Assembly (NCBI RefSeq): GCF_947493875.1
Contig: NZ_CANLSU010000012.1
Coordinates: forward strand, 1 to 48,924
Direction: 5' to 3'
DNA from: an uncultured Marinococcus sp.
GTDB taxonomy: Bacteria > Bacillota > Bacilli > Bacillales > Marinococcaceae
DNA: 48,924 nucleotides
Of the stretch, positions 7,957 to 15,570 are shown piece after piece; position 1 is the stretch's first letter, and each line of letters begins with the position of its first letter. Made by a program: the position numbers and the translations under genes. Below the pieces are notes generated by a model, which saw only the letters and a list, made by a program, of their open reading frames with translations, was not told the origin of the DNA and made no database searches.

Positions 7957-8271
7957 TTACTCGGTTTTACCGGTCCATTCGTTCATGCCGCCGGCCATGC
8001 TGCGGACGGTAAAGCCCTGATCCTGCAGCGCTTCAGCTGCCCGGGCGCTGCGTTTGCCGGAGCGGCATACAGTCACATAGGGCTGCTTAGGATCGAGTTC
8101 GTTCATCCGATCGGTAATTTCACCGAGAGGGATATGAACCGACTCGGGAATGCGTCCTTCGTCGAGTTCTTCGTCCTCCCGGACGTCAATCACCTGAACG
8201 CCACTGTTGTTTTCGAGTTCCTGTTGAACGTCTGCCGGCTGGACTTCTTCAATACGCTTTTCCTCTGCCAT
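7957..8271 (-). CDS. Single-domain rhodanese sulfurtransferase
   Basis: A 104-residue rhodanese domain with the active loop VCRSGKRSA carrying the persulfide-forming cysteine, VIDVREDEEL near the start and GGMNEWTG near the end. The ATG at 8271 has GAGGTG six bases upstream and is preferred to the in-frame GTG at 8280, which is part of that ribosome site. In this operon it is a likely sulfur relay between the DsrE/TusA-type carriers and CstB. The gap to the DUF302 gene contains a possible CstR half-palindrome. Confidence 0.9.
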   Translation of the reverse strand: MAEEKRIEEVQPADVQQELENNSGVQVIDVREDEELDEGRIPESVHIPLGEITDRMNELDPKQPYVTVCRSGKRSARAAEALQDQGFTVRSMAGGMNEWTGKTE

Positions 8272-8346
8272 GTTATTCACCTCATAGTTATTGGTTATTT
8301 TCTATTCATGATACCTGCATTTGCGCTTTCATTTTCTAAATGTCAT

Positions 8347-8362
8347 TTACGGGGGAGGGTAT
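8347..8362 (-). promoter_or_regulatory. Possible weak CstR operator before the rhodanese gene
   Basis: TTACG-GGGGAG-GGTAT has the same half-site/6/half-site layout as the operator at cstR (TTACC-CTGTGG-GGTAT), with one strong half. It lies between the DUF302 stop and the rhodanese start. Speculative. Confidence 0.3.
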
Positions 8363-8380
8363 CAAGCGATTCAAAAAATT

Positions 8381-8764
8381 TTAGACGGTCTGATCGATGC
8401 CTTGTTTCAAGCGCTGTTCAATATCTTCAGCGGTCGCTGTTAATGCTGGTTCTTCGGCCAACTCCATTAACACAGAAGGGCGGGGCATGCTGATATACGT
8501 AGAGCCTGCTTCTTCGTACACGGTTATTTTACATGGAAGAAAATTGCCGACCAGCTTGTTTTTGTTTAATACCTGTTCAGCCTCTTTCGGGTTGCACACT
8601 TCAAGCACCCGGTGCTGATCCTGAAAGTCGATGCCCTTTTCCTGTAATTTGGCCTGCAGATCAAAATTCCAGAGCACGCCAAAACCGATGTCTTTCAGGT
8701 TGGCTTCGAGATCCTCGACGGCTGTACGGACAGGTTTCGACGTGGTGACGGTATAATGAAACAT
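8381..8764 (-). CDS. DUF302 family protein
   Basis: A 127-residue single-domain protein with GAGGAGG before the ATG. It has the DUF302 layout: FHYTVTTSKPVRTAVEDLE at the start, LWNFDLQAKLQEKG, then EVCNPKEAEQVL, LPCKITVYEE and the C-terminal helix. Conserved-looking cysteines stand in EVCNP and LPCKI. DUF302 proteins are small dimeric folds of unknown function often found beside redox and sulfur genes. Here the gene sits inside the CstR-controlled sulfur operon, between the sulfite-type exporter and the rhodanese, and has its own candidate operator upstream, so a role in sulfane sulfur or oxidised-sulfur handling is plausible. Confidence 0.87.
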   Translation of the reverse strand: MFHYTVTTSKPVRTAVEDLEANLKDIGFGVLWNFDLQAKLQEKGIDFQDQHRVLEVCNPKEAEQVLNKNKLVGNFLPCKITVYEEAGSTYISMPRPSVLMELAEEPALTATAEDIEQRLKQGIDQTV

Positions 8765-8799
8765 GGGAACACCTCCTCATTAGCTCTCTAGTTGTTGCT

Positions 8800-8815
8800 A
8801 TGCCCTGGGGTGTAT
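8800..8815 (-). promoter_or_regulatory. Candidate CstR operator upstream of DUF302 gene
   Basis: ATGCC-CTGGGG-TGTAT is a degenerate copy of the ATACC-6-GGTAT palindrome seen at cstR and dsrE. It stands about 36 bases before the DUF302 start codon and just after the exporter gene's stop, where an internal promoter could be controlled. Each half has one mismatch. Confidence 0.4.
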
Positions 8816-8828
8816 AAAATTAAACACC

Positions 8829-9611
8829 TTATCCGCTAAAGATCTGAATCCATATTTGAATGGCCGTAGCTAGAATGATGACCGCCAATATGCTTTGCAG
8901 CAGCCTGGTATTGACCTTCTGGCCGGCTTTGGCGCCGAGTGGCGCTGCGATCAGGCTGGCCACAATCATGATCAGGGCCGGACCGTACAGCACCTGGCCG
9001 GTCGCCACCTTGCCAACCGTTGCTCCAATGGAAGATATCAGGGTCACGGCGAGCGATGTCGCGATTGTCATGCGGGTCGGAATTTTTAACACGACGAGCA
9101 TGATAGGCACCAGAATAAACGCGCCGGCGGCCCCAACAATGCCTGACCCAATCCCGACCACAAAGGACAATCCAGCCGCGAGAGGCTTGTGGAACGTGAT
9201 CCGTGTAAGGTCCTGGTCGTCCAGGCCTTTTTTCGGTACAAACATCATCACCACGGCGATGGTCGCAAGCAGGGCGTACACCATGTTGACGCCAGCTTCG
9301 CTGAAGAAATTCGAGGCATAGGCGCCGATAAAGCTGCCGATCAGAATGCTTGTGCCCATGTAAAGAATCAGCTGGCCATTCAGATAACCGCCTTTGCGGT
9401 AGGCCCAGACCCCGCCGATGGTGGCGAAAAAGACCTGCACGGCACTGATGCCGGATACCTCATGAGCGGAAAAGGCTGCGACACCGAGCAGCGGGGGGAT
9501 ATATAACAGCATAGGGTACTTGATAATCGAGCCGCCGATCCCGACCATGCCGGACACAAAGGAACCGACAACCCCTAACAGAAAAATCACGACGATAAAT
9601 AGTAGTGACAA
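8829..9611 (-). CDS. TauE/SafE-family sulfite/organosulfonate exporter
   Basis: A 260-residue membrane protein with about eight hydrophobic segments arranged as two repeats, each opening with the family's glycine-rich stretch (FVSGMVGIGGSIIKYPML and VGIGSGIVGAAGAFILVP). The start is a TTG at 9611 with GGGAGG seven bases upstream. TauE/SafE proteins export or exchange sulfite, sulfonates and related anions. In CstR operons a TauE protein is thought to export sulfite or thiosulfate produced by persulfide oxidation, which fits its position beside cstB, tusA-like and rhodanese genes. Confidence 0.92.
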   Translation of the reverse strand: MSLLFIVVIFLLGVVGSFVSGMVGIGGSIIKYPMLLYIPPLLGVAAFSAHEVSGISAVQVFFATIGGVWAYRKGGYLNGQLILYMGTSILIGSFIGAYASNFFSEAGVNMVYALLATIAVVMMFVPKKGLDDQDLTRITFHKPLAAGLSFVVGIGSGIVGAAGAFILVPIMLVVLKIPTRMTIATSLAVTLISSIGATVGKVATGQVLYGPALIMIVASLIAAPLGAKAGQKVNTRLLQSILAVIILATAIQIWIQIFSG

Positions 9612-9668
9612 TGGAAAAACCTCCCTGGCAGGGAAGCAGATCCATCACTTCCCCGGGTGACGATATTA

Positions 9669-9896
9669 TTAGCCTTTTTGAATCCAGAATTTGTAGACGC
9701 CATTGTCTTCGGTGTGGTCGAGTAGTTCATGGCCGCCAGCCTTGGTCCAGGCCGTTAAGTCGCTCTGTGCCCCTTTGTCGGTTGCGTGCAGTTCAAGCAC
9801 CTCGCCGCTCTCCATATCTTTGATGGCTTTTTTGGTTTTCAGAATCGGCTGCGGGCAGGCGAGTCCTTTCGCATCAATCGTTGTTTTTGGTTCCAT
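9669..9896 (-). CDS. TusA/SirA-like sulfur carrier protein
   Basis: A 75-residue protein with the defining CPxP box in DAKGLACPQPILKTKKAI; the cysteine (residue 14) carries sulfur as a persulfide. The rest follows the two-layer alpha/beta TusA fold (LELHATDKGAQSDLTAWTKAGGHELL). AAAGGAG precedes the ATG. It probably accepts persulfide sulfur from the rhodanese or DsrE-type partner. In S. aureus the TusA-type and rhodanese modules are fused in CstA; here they are separate genes. Confidence 0.93.
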   Translation of the reverse strand: MEPKTTIDAKGLACPQPILKTKKAIKDMESGEVLELHATDKGAQSDLTAWTKAGGHELLDHTEDNGVYKFWIQKG

Positions 9897-9988
9897 ACAT
9901 CATTTCTCCTTTAAATTATTTTTTTTATGATTCATGCTGGTCAGAATTCATTTATGTTCTGATCCTTAGGTAATCCGGCGAGCGCTGC

Positions 9989-10468
9989 TTAAATAAACAG
10001 GTTCACGTTCCCATCGGAGGCTTCGCCCAGATAGGCTGCAACGCCGGCGTATTCAATGTCATCGCGTAGTTCTTTTTCATCAAGACCGAGAAGATCCATA
10101 GTCATGGTACAGCCAATCAGTCGTACGTCCTGTTCACGGGCCATATCGATCAGCTCCGGCAGCGGCATAGCATTGTGTTTTTTCATTACTTTTTTGATCA
10201 GCTTCGGTCCGAGGCCGAGAAAATTCATGTTGGAAAGACCCATGCGGTCAGCGCCGCGGGGCATCATTTTACCGAACATCGCTTCAAGTTTTCCTTTGGC
10301 GATGCTTTGCTTTTCCGGTTTGCGCAGAGCATTCAAACCCCAGAATGTATGGAAAATGGTGACTTCGTGGTCATACGCGGCTGCGCCGTTGGCGATAATA
10401 TACGCCGCCATGGCTTTGTCGTAATCCCCGCTGAATAGTACAATGGTGGTTTTTTTTGTTTCCGCCAT
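9989..10468 (-). CDS. DsrE/DsrF/DrsH-like family protein
   Basis: A 159-residue protein starting at the ATG at 10468, which has AAAGGAG ten bases upstream; the longer frame to 10495 runs across the promoter. It shows the DsrE-like fold pattern: TTIVLFSGDYDKAMAAYIIA, EVTIFHTFWGLNAL, and RLIGCTMTMDLLGLDEKELR, where the single cysteine before MTMDLLG is the expected sulfur-binding site. A stretch FGKMMPRGADRMGLSNMNFLG is characteristic of the large DsrE subgroup found with TusA and rhodanese genes. It probably relays sulfane sulfur with the adjacent TusA-like carrier. Confidence 0.92.
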   Translation of the reverse strand: MAETKKTTIVLFSGDYDKAMAAYIIANGAAAYDHEVTIFHTFWGLNALRKPEKQSIAKGKLEAMFGKMMPRGADRMGLSNMNFLGLGPKLIKKVMKKHNAMPLPELIDMAREQDVRLIGCTMTMDLLGLDEKELRDDIEYAGVAAYLGEASDGNVNLFI

Positions 10469-10493
10469 CCAATCAACTCCTTTTCTGATTTTC

Positions 10494-10523
10494 ATTATAC
10501 ATATACCTGTAAGGGTATAAAAG
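10494..10523 (-). promoter_or_regulatory. dsrE-like promoter with CstR operator
   Basis: ATACC-TGTAAG-GGTAT (10503-10518) is a CstR/CsoR-type palindrome lying directly upstream of a minus-strand TATAAT -10 box (10494-10499), so a bound repressor would block polymerase. This gives the dsrE-to-cstB genes a promoter separate from that of cstR. Confidence 0.75.
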
Positions 10524-10536
10524 AGGGTAAAAAATA

Positions 10537-10797
10537 TTAGCGGCTTTTCACGAGAAGGTTAACGGCTTCCTGAATAATCTTTTCGTCATTTTCCCCGTTT
10601 TCCGTCTGTTCCCGAACGCATTGTTCGAGATTGGAGCCGACAACCAGGCCTACGGCGCGGTCTAAAGCTGTACGGGCAGCGTTCATCTGGGAGACCAGCT
10701 GCTTACAGTCCTGCTCCTCGTCCATCATACGGAGAATACCACGTAGTTGACCTTCCACACGTTTGACCCGGTGCTTCATTTGATCCGTGTATTCCAT
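10537..10797 (-). CDS. cstR: CstR-type persulfide-sensing repressor (CsoR family)
   Basis: An 86-residue all-helical CsoR-family repressor. It contains the usual HRVKRVEGQLRGILRMMDE start. The metal/thiol site has Cys31 (EEQDCKQL) and Cys60 (NLEQCV), but the His that binds Cu(I) in CsoR is replaced by Asn56. Loss of that His with retention of both cysteines at positions 31 and 60 is the mark of CstR, which is released from DNA when its cysteines form di- or trisulfide bridges with persulfides. The gene heads the sulfur operon, and TACCC/GGGTA operators flank it on both sides, consistent with autorepression. Confidence 0.93.
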   Translation of the reverse strand: MEYTDQMKHRVKRVEGQLRGILRMMDEEQDCKQLVSQMNAARTALDRAVGLVVGSNLEQCVREQTENGENDEKIIQEAVNLLVKSR

Positions 10798-10824
10798 CAG
10801 GCGTTCCTTCCTTCGTAAAAAAAT

Positions 10825-10876
10825 ATTACCCTGTGGGGTATATTAATACTTTAAAACAAATTTATAAGAGTGTCAA
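10825..10876 (-). promoter_or_regulatory. cstR promoter and CstR operator
   Basis: A minus-strand TTGACA (10871-10876) and TAAAGT (10848-10853) are spaced by 17 bases. Just downstream lies TTACC-CTGTGG-GGTAT (10826-10841), containing the perfect TACCC-TGTG-GGGTA palindrome, the expected CstR operator. Position over the transcription start fits autorepression. Confidence 0.75.
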
Positions 10877-10975
10877 CTAATTTTCTAAAAAAATTTGGAA
10901 TCCGATATACGGGTACGTGTATGATAAAATAAAACAGCAGTATTTAGTGGTTCAGCAACAGAAGGGAATGAGTAG

Positions 10976-11278
10976 ATGCACAAAACGTATGCAGACAGCT
11001 ATCGGTGTCGTCGTTTAGGGAAGCTTAGCGCCCTCACGGTGCTTGGGGCGGTGGTTTTACTATGGAAATATCAAAAGGAAAAACGCCCCACGCGGGATGC
11101 CTGTACCGACTCGATTCTCCGTCACGTGATGGACCCGGAGCAGTCTCGTGAAGAACAAAAAGAGCAGATGAAGAAGGCATTCAGGCTCGCAGAAGCTGCC
11201 GGAACGAAAAAACAGGAGCTGGTTCAGGCCTACCAGCATATGGTCCAGAATGCTTCTGAGGACGAAAAACACCAATAA
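10976..11278 (+). CDS. Membrane-anchored hypothetical protein
   Basis: A 100-residue protein beginning MHKTYADSYRCRRLGKLS with a GAAGGGAATGAG ribosome region upstream. One hydrophobic segment at about residues 17-31 is followed by a charged, helical, probably coiled-coil tail (EQSREEQKEQMKKAFRLAEA). It is divergent from cstR. No family is recognised and its link to the sulfur genes is only positional. Confidence 0.6.
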   Translation: MHKTYADSYRCRRLGKLSALTVLGAVVLLWKYQKEKRPTRDACTDSILRHVMDPEQSREEQKEQMKKAFRLAEAAGTKKQELVQAYQHMVQNASEDEKHQ

Positions 11279-11298
11279 CACTTCTTCTGTTATTGGTG
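11270..11298. terminator. Perfect 11-bp hairpin across the stop codon
   Basis: CACCAATAACA pairs perfectly with TGTTATTGGTG across a seven-base loop. The stem contains the stop codon of the upstream gene. The T-tract that would complete a terminator is on the minus-strand side, while the plus side lacks one, so it may act on antisense transcription or as a 3'-end stabiliser. Confidence 0.55.
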
Positions 11299-11483
11299 TG
11301 CCAGCTTTGCGGGGCAGAAAATATAATGCAGTGATGTGATGTAAATTTTTTCTATGGGCCAAGCTGTAATTTAAGAAAGAAATTCTTTTTCTAGTAATTG
11401 TAAATCAAAGGTTGAAGTAGTACGATAATCATGAAATGCTTACAATAAGTTACAATAGATAACTGGAAGAAGGATGAATACAT

Positions 11484-12641
11484 ATGAAACGAAAACTGCT
11501 GTTAGGAAAAGAGCTTCTACTGATCGGGCTGACGGTAATACTTGTCGTATCGGCGCTCATTTTTATACAGCGGGAGCCGGAGATGATCTCGCATTCATCT
11601 TCTACGGATGAGGCTTCTCGTTCCTCTGCCAATGAAGAGAGTGATGGAACAGAGGAGACAGAAGCTGATGAACCAGAGGAAAAAGCAGAAGAAACGAAGC
11701 CTGAGCAGGTATATAAGCCTGTAGAACCAGAGAGTGACAGTATCCCGTTAAAGGATCAACTGGAGCAGGAAGAATTGGAATCGATGCCTGAATCTGAAGC
11801 AGGAACAGGAGAAAGTACAAGGATGGTTCCGTTTGGGGAAACACAAATTAAAGGCACGGAGGACCAAACGGATGGGCCGTTGAAGGAGCATCGGCTGGTT
11901 ACGTATTACGGGCATCCCAATTCCACCAATATGGGAATCCTCGGAGAAATGGAGCCTGACGCTTTAATGGAAAAATTAAAGGAACAGACCCAGGCCTATT
12001 CCAACGCCGATCCATCTCATCCAGCTGTTCCAACCATTGAACTCATAGCCACCGCTGCTCAGCGAGATCCCGGCTCGGACGGAAACTACGTTCGCATGAC
12101 CTCACCGGAGCAGATAGACAAGTATGCCAAGCTTGCCAAAGAAAATGACGCTTTATTGATGCTAGATGTCCAGTTGGGCAAGGATTCGGTGTTAAACCAG
12201 GTGAAATCCCTGGAGAAATGGCTGAAGCTTCCTTATGTTCAACTGGCAATCGACACGGAATTCCAAGTGGGTGAAGGAGAAACGCCGGGGGTCGAGCTTG
12301 GCCAGGTCAACGGAGCGGAGGTTCAAAAAGCCGTGGACTATCTTACGGAGATGGTGGAAGAGAACAATCTTCCGGACAAAATGGTGCTCGTTCACCAGTT
12401 CACCGATGCAGCTCTGACGAATAAGGAAGCCATTCAGCCAACTGATCACGTGGAAGTAGCTTTAAACTTCGACGGGTGGGGAGGCTCTGCTGTGAAAATG
12501 GCCAAATACAGAGACCTGGTGCGGAACGAACCTGTACAGTATGGTGGGTTTAAAGTGTTTTATGATAAAGATGAGCCGGTCATGAGTCCTGAAGAAGTCA
12601 TCCAGCTGGATCCCGCTCCAGCCGTGGTGAACTACCAGTAG
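11484..12641 (+). CDS. Conserved membrane-anchored hypothetical protein
   Basis: A 385-residue protein with an N-terminal signal anchor (about residues 8-27), an acidic low-complexity linker rich in E, T and S (about 32-125), and a folded domain from about 130. The domain runs LVTYYGHPNSTNMGILGE, PTIELIATAAQRDPG, LLMLDVQLGKDSV, YVQLAIDTEFQVG, KMVLVHQF and EPVQYGGFKVFYDKDEP, a conserved hypothetical family shared with actinobacterial lipoproteins and suggestive of a TIM-barrel with acidic residues at strand ends. Catalytic function is not established. The long acidic linker suits presentation outside the cell at high salt. It is monocistronic. Confidence 0.78.
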   Translation: MKRKLLLGKELLLIGLTVILVVSALIFIQREPEMISHSSSTDEASRSSANEESDGTEETEADEPEEKAEETKPEQVYKPVEPESDSIPLKDQLEQEELESMPESEAGTGESTRMVPFGETQIKGTEDQTDGPLKEHRLVTYYGHPNSTNMGILGEMEPDALMEKLKEQTQAYSNADPSHPAVPTIELIATAAQRDPGSDGNYVRMTSPEQIDKYAKLAKENDALLMLDVQLGKDSVLNQVKSLEKWLKLPYVQLAIDTEFQVGEGETPGVELGQVNGAEVQKAVDYLTEMVEENNLPDKMVLVHQFTDAALTNKEAIQPTDHVEVALNFDGWGGSAVKMAKYRDLVRNEPVQYGGFKVFYDKDEPVMSPEEVIQLDPAPAVVNYQ

Positions 12642-12750
12642 CAGGTCTTTAAGCTTGAAGCTCAGCATTTTCACAAGTTCGGCTGATTAAAACAGTAGTG
12701 TCGTTAAATTTGTCGGTTACAAAAAGCCAATACGTAATTATTTTATTGAA

Positions 12751-12782
12751 GAGAAGTCAATCTTTATAAAGAATGGCTTCTC
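12751..12782 (+). terminator. Weak hairpin, possible terminator
   Basis: GAGAAGTCA pairs with TGGCTTCTC (one G-T pair) followed by TATTTGTCT, about 110 bases after the stop at 12641. The long distance and broken T-tract make it uncertain. Confidence 0.4.
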
Positions 12783-12917
12783 TATTTGTCTATATCTTCA
12801 AAGCTGCAATTTTCATGCTGATAATGTTGTTCTGTTTTGAGGGTTTCCTTCTACCCTGATGCCCGGTAATAAACGTAAAATACGGTGACAAACTTCTTCT
12901 AGTGATTTTCCTGGCAA

Positions 12918-13892
12918 TTAAGAGACGGGAGAGGAGATCAATGTGATGACGACGCTTCCATGTTTATGGCCCGTTTCCACGTACCTGTGAGCCGCAGCAA
13001 CTTGATCCAGGGGATAACGTCTGTCGATGATGGAGTGAATATTCTCTGCCTCGATTAATTCCTTGAGGAACAGCAGATCTTCTTTACGCATCGATGCTAA
13101 GCCGCCTTTCAGCTTTTTACTGCCGATCAGGGACGTCACCATCATCTGCGCAAACTGAGGAGCTCCTGCCACGGCTGTTACATAAATCCCTTTGGTGTTT
13201 AAAAGGTTTTTGCATGTCGTAAAGGAGGTTTTGCCCACTGTGTCAAAAATAAGGTCGTACTTATGGTGGGACGCCGTAAAATCCTCCTGGGTGTAATCGA
13301 TCACTTGATCCGCTCCCAACGATTTTACAAGCGCTACGTGATTGGTGCTGCAGACACTAGTAACGTCTGTACCGAAGACTTTAGCCAATTGGACGGCATA
13401 GGTGCCCAGCGCTCCTGAAGCGCCGTAAATAAGCACTTTTTGGCCTTCTTTAATTCGTCCTTGATCCCGAAGAAAAAATAAAGAGGTAGTAGCACCGAAA
13501 GGAACAGAAGCCGCTTCATCAAATGTCATGTTAGTGGGTTTAGCGACGATCGCTTCCTTTTCTTTCACGCATACATATTCGGCATTGGCGCCTAGCTTCA
13601 CGCGTGTGCCGCAAAAGACAGCATCCCCCTTTTGAAATGACGTTACATTTTTTCCGGCCGCTTCTACCACGCCAGAAAACTCCGAGCCTAATATCCCGAT
13701 TTTGGGTTTTCTCAACCCGTAGAAGAGTCTGACAAGAAATGGATCCGCCTTCCGCACCCTGCAGTCTCCGGACGTTACTGTGGTCGCGTATACTTTTACC
13801 AGTACTTCATCGTCCTTGGGGATGGGCTGTTCTACTTCTGTCAGCTCCATAACCTCCGGGGGACCGTACGTTTTATGCATGCTGGCTTTCAT
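12918..13892 (-). CDS. NAD(P)-dependent MDR oxidoreductase (quinone reductase-like)
   Basis: A 324-residue medium-chain dehydrogenase/reductase. The ATG at 13892 has AAGGGAG eight bases upstream; the frame extends to 14015 but that part crosses a repeated hairpin. The GroES-like N-domain has GILGSEFSGVVEAAGKNV, and the Rossmann part has KVLIYGASGALGTYAVQLAK (about residues 145-165). The cysteine cluster of structural zinc is absent, so it belongs to the zinc-independent quinone oxidoreductase branch. It reads in the same direction as the decayed genes upstream at 14025-14891. Confidence 0.87.
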   Translation of the reverse strand: MKASMHKTYGPPEVMELTEVEQPIPKDDEVLVKVYATTVTSGDCRVRKADPFLVRLFYGLRKPKIGILGSEFSGVVEAAGKNVTSFQKGDAVFCGTRVKLGANAEYVCVKEKEAIVAKPTNMTFDEAASVPFGATTSLFFLRDQGRIKEGQKVLIYGASGALGTYAVQLAKVFGTDVTSVCSTNHVALVKSLGADQVIDYTQEDFTASHHKYDLIFDTVGKTSFTTCKNLLNTKGIYVTAVAGAPQFAQMMVTSLIGSKKLKGGLASMRKEDLLFLKELIEAENIHSIIDRRYPLDQVAAAHRYVETGHKHGSVVITLISSPVS

Positions 13893-13942
13893 AGGGAAAA
13901 CTCCCTTCTGAACATTTCTGCTGGTTATCGTTGTTTGCTTTC

Positions 13943-14037
13943 TATCATAAGAAAATACCTCCACCTGTCGGTATGACTGCGAATACGACATGGGAGGTGC
14001 TTTCATCTGTCTCATTTATTGAGGTCACTTCACTTCA
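13943..14037. repeat. Dispersed hairpin repeat, copy 1
   Basis: This ~95-base stretch is about three-quarters identical to 28559-28653, in the same orientation. Shared blocks include CATAAGAAAA, CTGTCG, CGAATACGAC and GAGGTGCTTT. On the minus strand AAAGCACCTCC pairs with GGAGGTATTTT around an inner TGTCG/CGACA stem, followed by a T-rich tail, so it could terminate the DUF4870-like gene whose stop lies inside it. Confidence 0.7.
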
Positions 14038-14361
14038 ACTTCTGGTGGGGCTTTTTTTGCTACCTGTATTGCCCAAATAACGTTATAAATCATAATCACG
14101 ATCTGAATAAATGAAATGGCCGAAAAGAGGAGCCAGAAGAGAAAGGAATACATAAATGTGCCGTTGGACAGGTACACCCAAAAGCTGAGACCCAAAAACA
14201 TCAGTGCAGGAATCAAGTGGGACGTCAGGGCCCTTCCGGCATGGAACCGGGAATAATCGTTCCCTGCGATCAATACAATCAAGGGGACAAGAACGGGAGC
14301 AAAAAAAAACACTAATATAGGAGATAATCGAAGAAATTTGGGGGCCAGTCAGCGAAATCAA
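14025..14361 (-). pseudogene. DUF4870/Tic20-like membrane protein, frameshifted in a poly-A run
   Basis: Two overlapping minus-strand frames join into one sensible protein: SLTGPQISSIISYISVFF in the first and FFAPVLVPLIVLIAGNDYSRFHAG in the second. They meet at a run of nine A's (14301-14309). The joined product of about 110 residues has three hydrophobic segments and an RFHAGRAL segment after the first helix, as in DUF4870/Tic20-like membrane proteins. AAAGGAG lies just before the first frame, whose start would be non-ATG. The frameshift may be a true mutation, slippage-based phase variation, or a sequencing error in a homopolymer. Confidence 0.6.
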
Positions 14362-14370
14362 CTCCTTTCG

Positions 14371-14891
14371 CTAAGCTAGAGGCAAGTTCTGTTCCTGCAT
14401 AGCTTTATGAAAAAGTTGAATTTCATCATTAGCTTCATGTATCTCATCAAACGACACCTCATGAAAACGTAGAGCACGAGGCGATCATACGATTTTATAC
14501 ATGATTGTTGGGCTGCAGCTGATGGTATTGACGAAACAAATGATAAACCCATTCTTCAAAGGGCATAACGGTGGGGTGGTCAGTGGGAAGAGGAGCGAGC
14601 ATGGACGTGCTGTAAAAAAAGCGTATGATAGAAGGATAGGCTTGCAGCGAAGGGACATCGACCGCAGTATAGGTGGCATGGTTAAGCATGACGGAAAAAG
14701 GGGGCCGCAGTAAGCAGCGTGTGTGTTTGCCATTCGTGTGGGCGAAACATATACATGTAAAAGGGAAGAACCAGAGCAACCGGCTGGTGAACCTGGGCAA
14801 CATGGATATATCGCTCAATACTGAAAGGCTGAGTGTCTTCCGTGGCGTGAGTCATGGCGTCTTCCACGGAACGCTTCATGGTATAGGGCAT
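14371..14891 (-). pseudogene. Decayed gene of unknown function, two disruptions
   Basis: A strong ribosome site (AAAGGAGAGTG) precedes the ATG at 14891, and the frame opens MPYTMKRSVEDAMTHATEDT. At the A5G5 run (14695-14704 on plus) the frame is lost, and the coherent continuation SVMLNHATYTAVDVPSLQAY proceeds in another frame to a TAA at 14495-14497. A third open stretch follows at 14484-14371 (RALRFHEVSFDEIHEAND, then EIQLFHKAMQEQ) and ends ten bases before the next gene. The combined length would be about 170 residues. No family was recognised. It reads as one gene with two lesions, but the last part could be separate. Confidence 0.45.
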
Positions 14892-14894
14892 CAT

Positions 14895-15570
14895 CACTCT
14901 CCTTTCCTTTGTTGGGGCATCGGCGGTCACCACGTGGAAGAGCAGGGACCTAAAAACACAGGGAAGGAGTGCTGGCAAACTATATGCCTTGAGAATATAA
15001 GAGGGTCTTCCTCCCTTATTAATTTCCAGTATACAGGGTTAAAAATGATTTTCATCCACCCAAAGAACGGGTAAGAGATCCCCCCTAAATGCTCAAACTA
15101 ACTATCTCTTTTTTAAAATTAGAACAACACTTATACCACTTGTCACATGCGTTAAAATAGGAAAAATGAGCTTGAAAGGGAGCGTGAGCCATTCGTTATC
15201 TAATGTTATCGTGTACCAACACTTTCCCCCCTAAGATCTAAAATCTCCATAGTAGTTTTCTTTTTCTTTTTTCTTCGACCATTGGACTTAGATTAATATC
15301 AAAAACTACTCGTTTGCCCAGGTGTTTTTCAATAAAAAAATTCAGGTAAGTGATATCGGTGCAAGGTTTATTTCCGCAAAGAATTGAACGCCAGCCGGAT
15401 GGCTTACGGATCTTCAATGGATTGGAGTCAAAATAACAATAAATCGCAAGAAAATAAGTGGGAGAAACGCAGGTTTATCTGAGCCTGGATATAAATTCTC
15501 TTAAATCAAGTGCAGTACTTGGTATAAAAACACCAACTCCGTATCATATAGGAGGAAACGACCTTGGATT
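14895..15570. other. Gene-free interval with no convincing coding
   Basis: No frame here has a ribosome site together with protein-like composition. The plus-strand frames visible are short and antisense to, or remnants of, the decayed genes. A GGAGG at 15550-15555 precedes the aldolase remnant. I see no hairpin terminator or repeat that I can defend. Confidence 0.5.

Noticed and set aside
6255-8012. 585-codon plus-strand open frame opposite the sulfur genes
   Set aside because: It is antisense to cstB and the methyltransferase, which have ribosome sites and clear motifs; its Gly/Arg/His-rich translation is a GC-codon shadow.
14673-15074. 133-codon plus-strand frame near the decayed genes
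   Set aside because: No ribosome site, composition unlike protein, and antisense to the better-supported minus-strand frame that starts at 14891.
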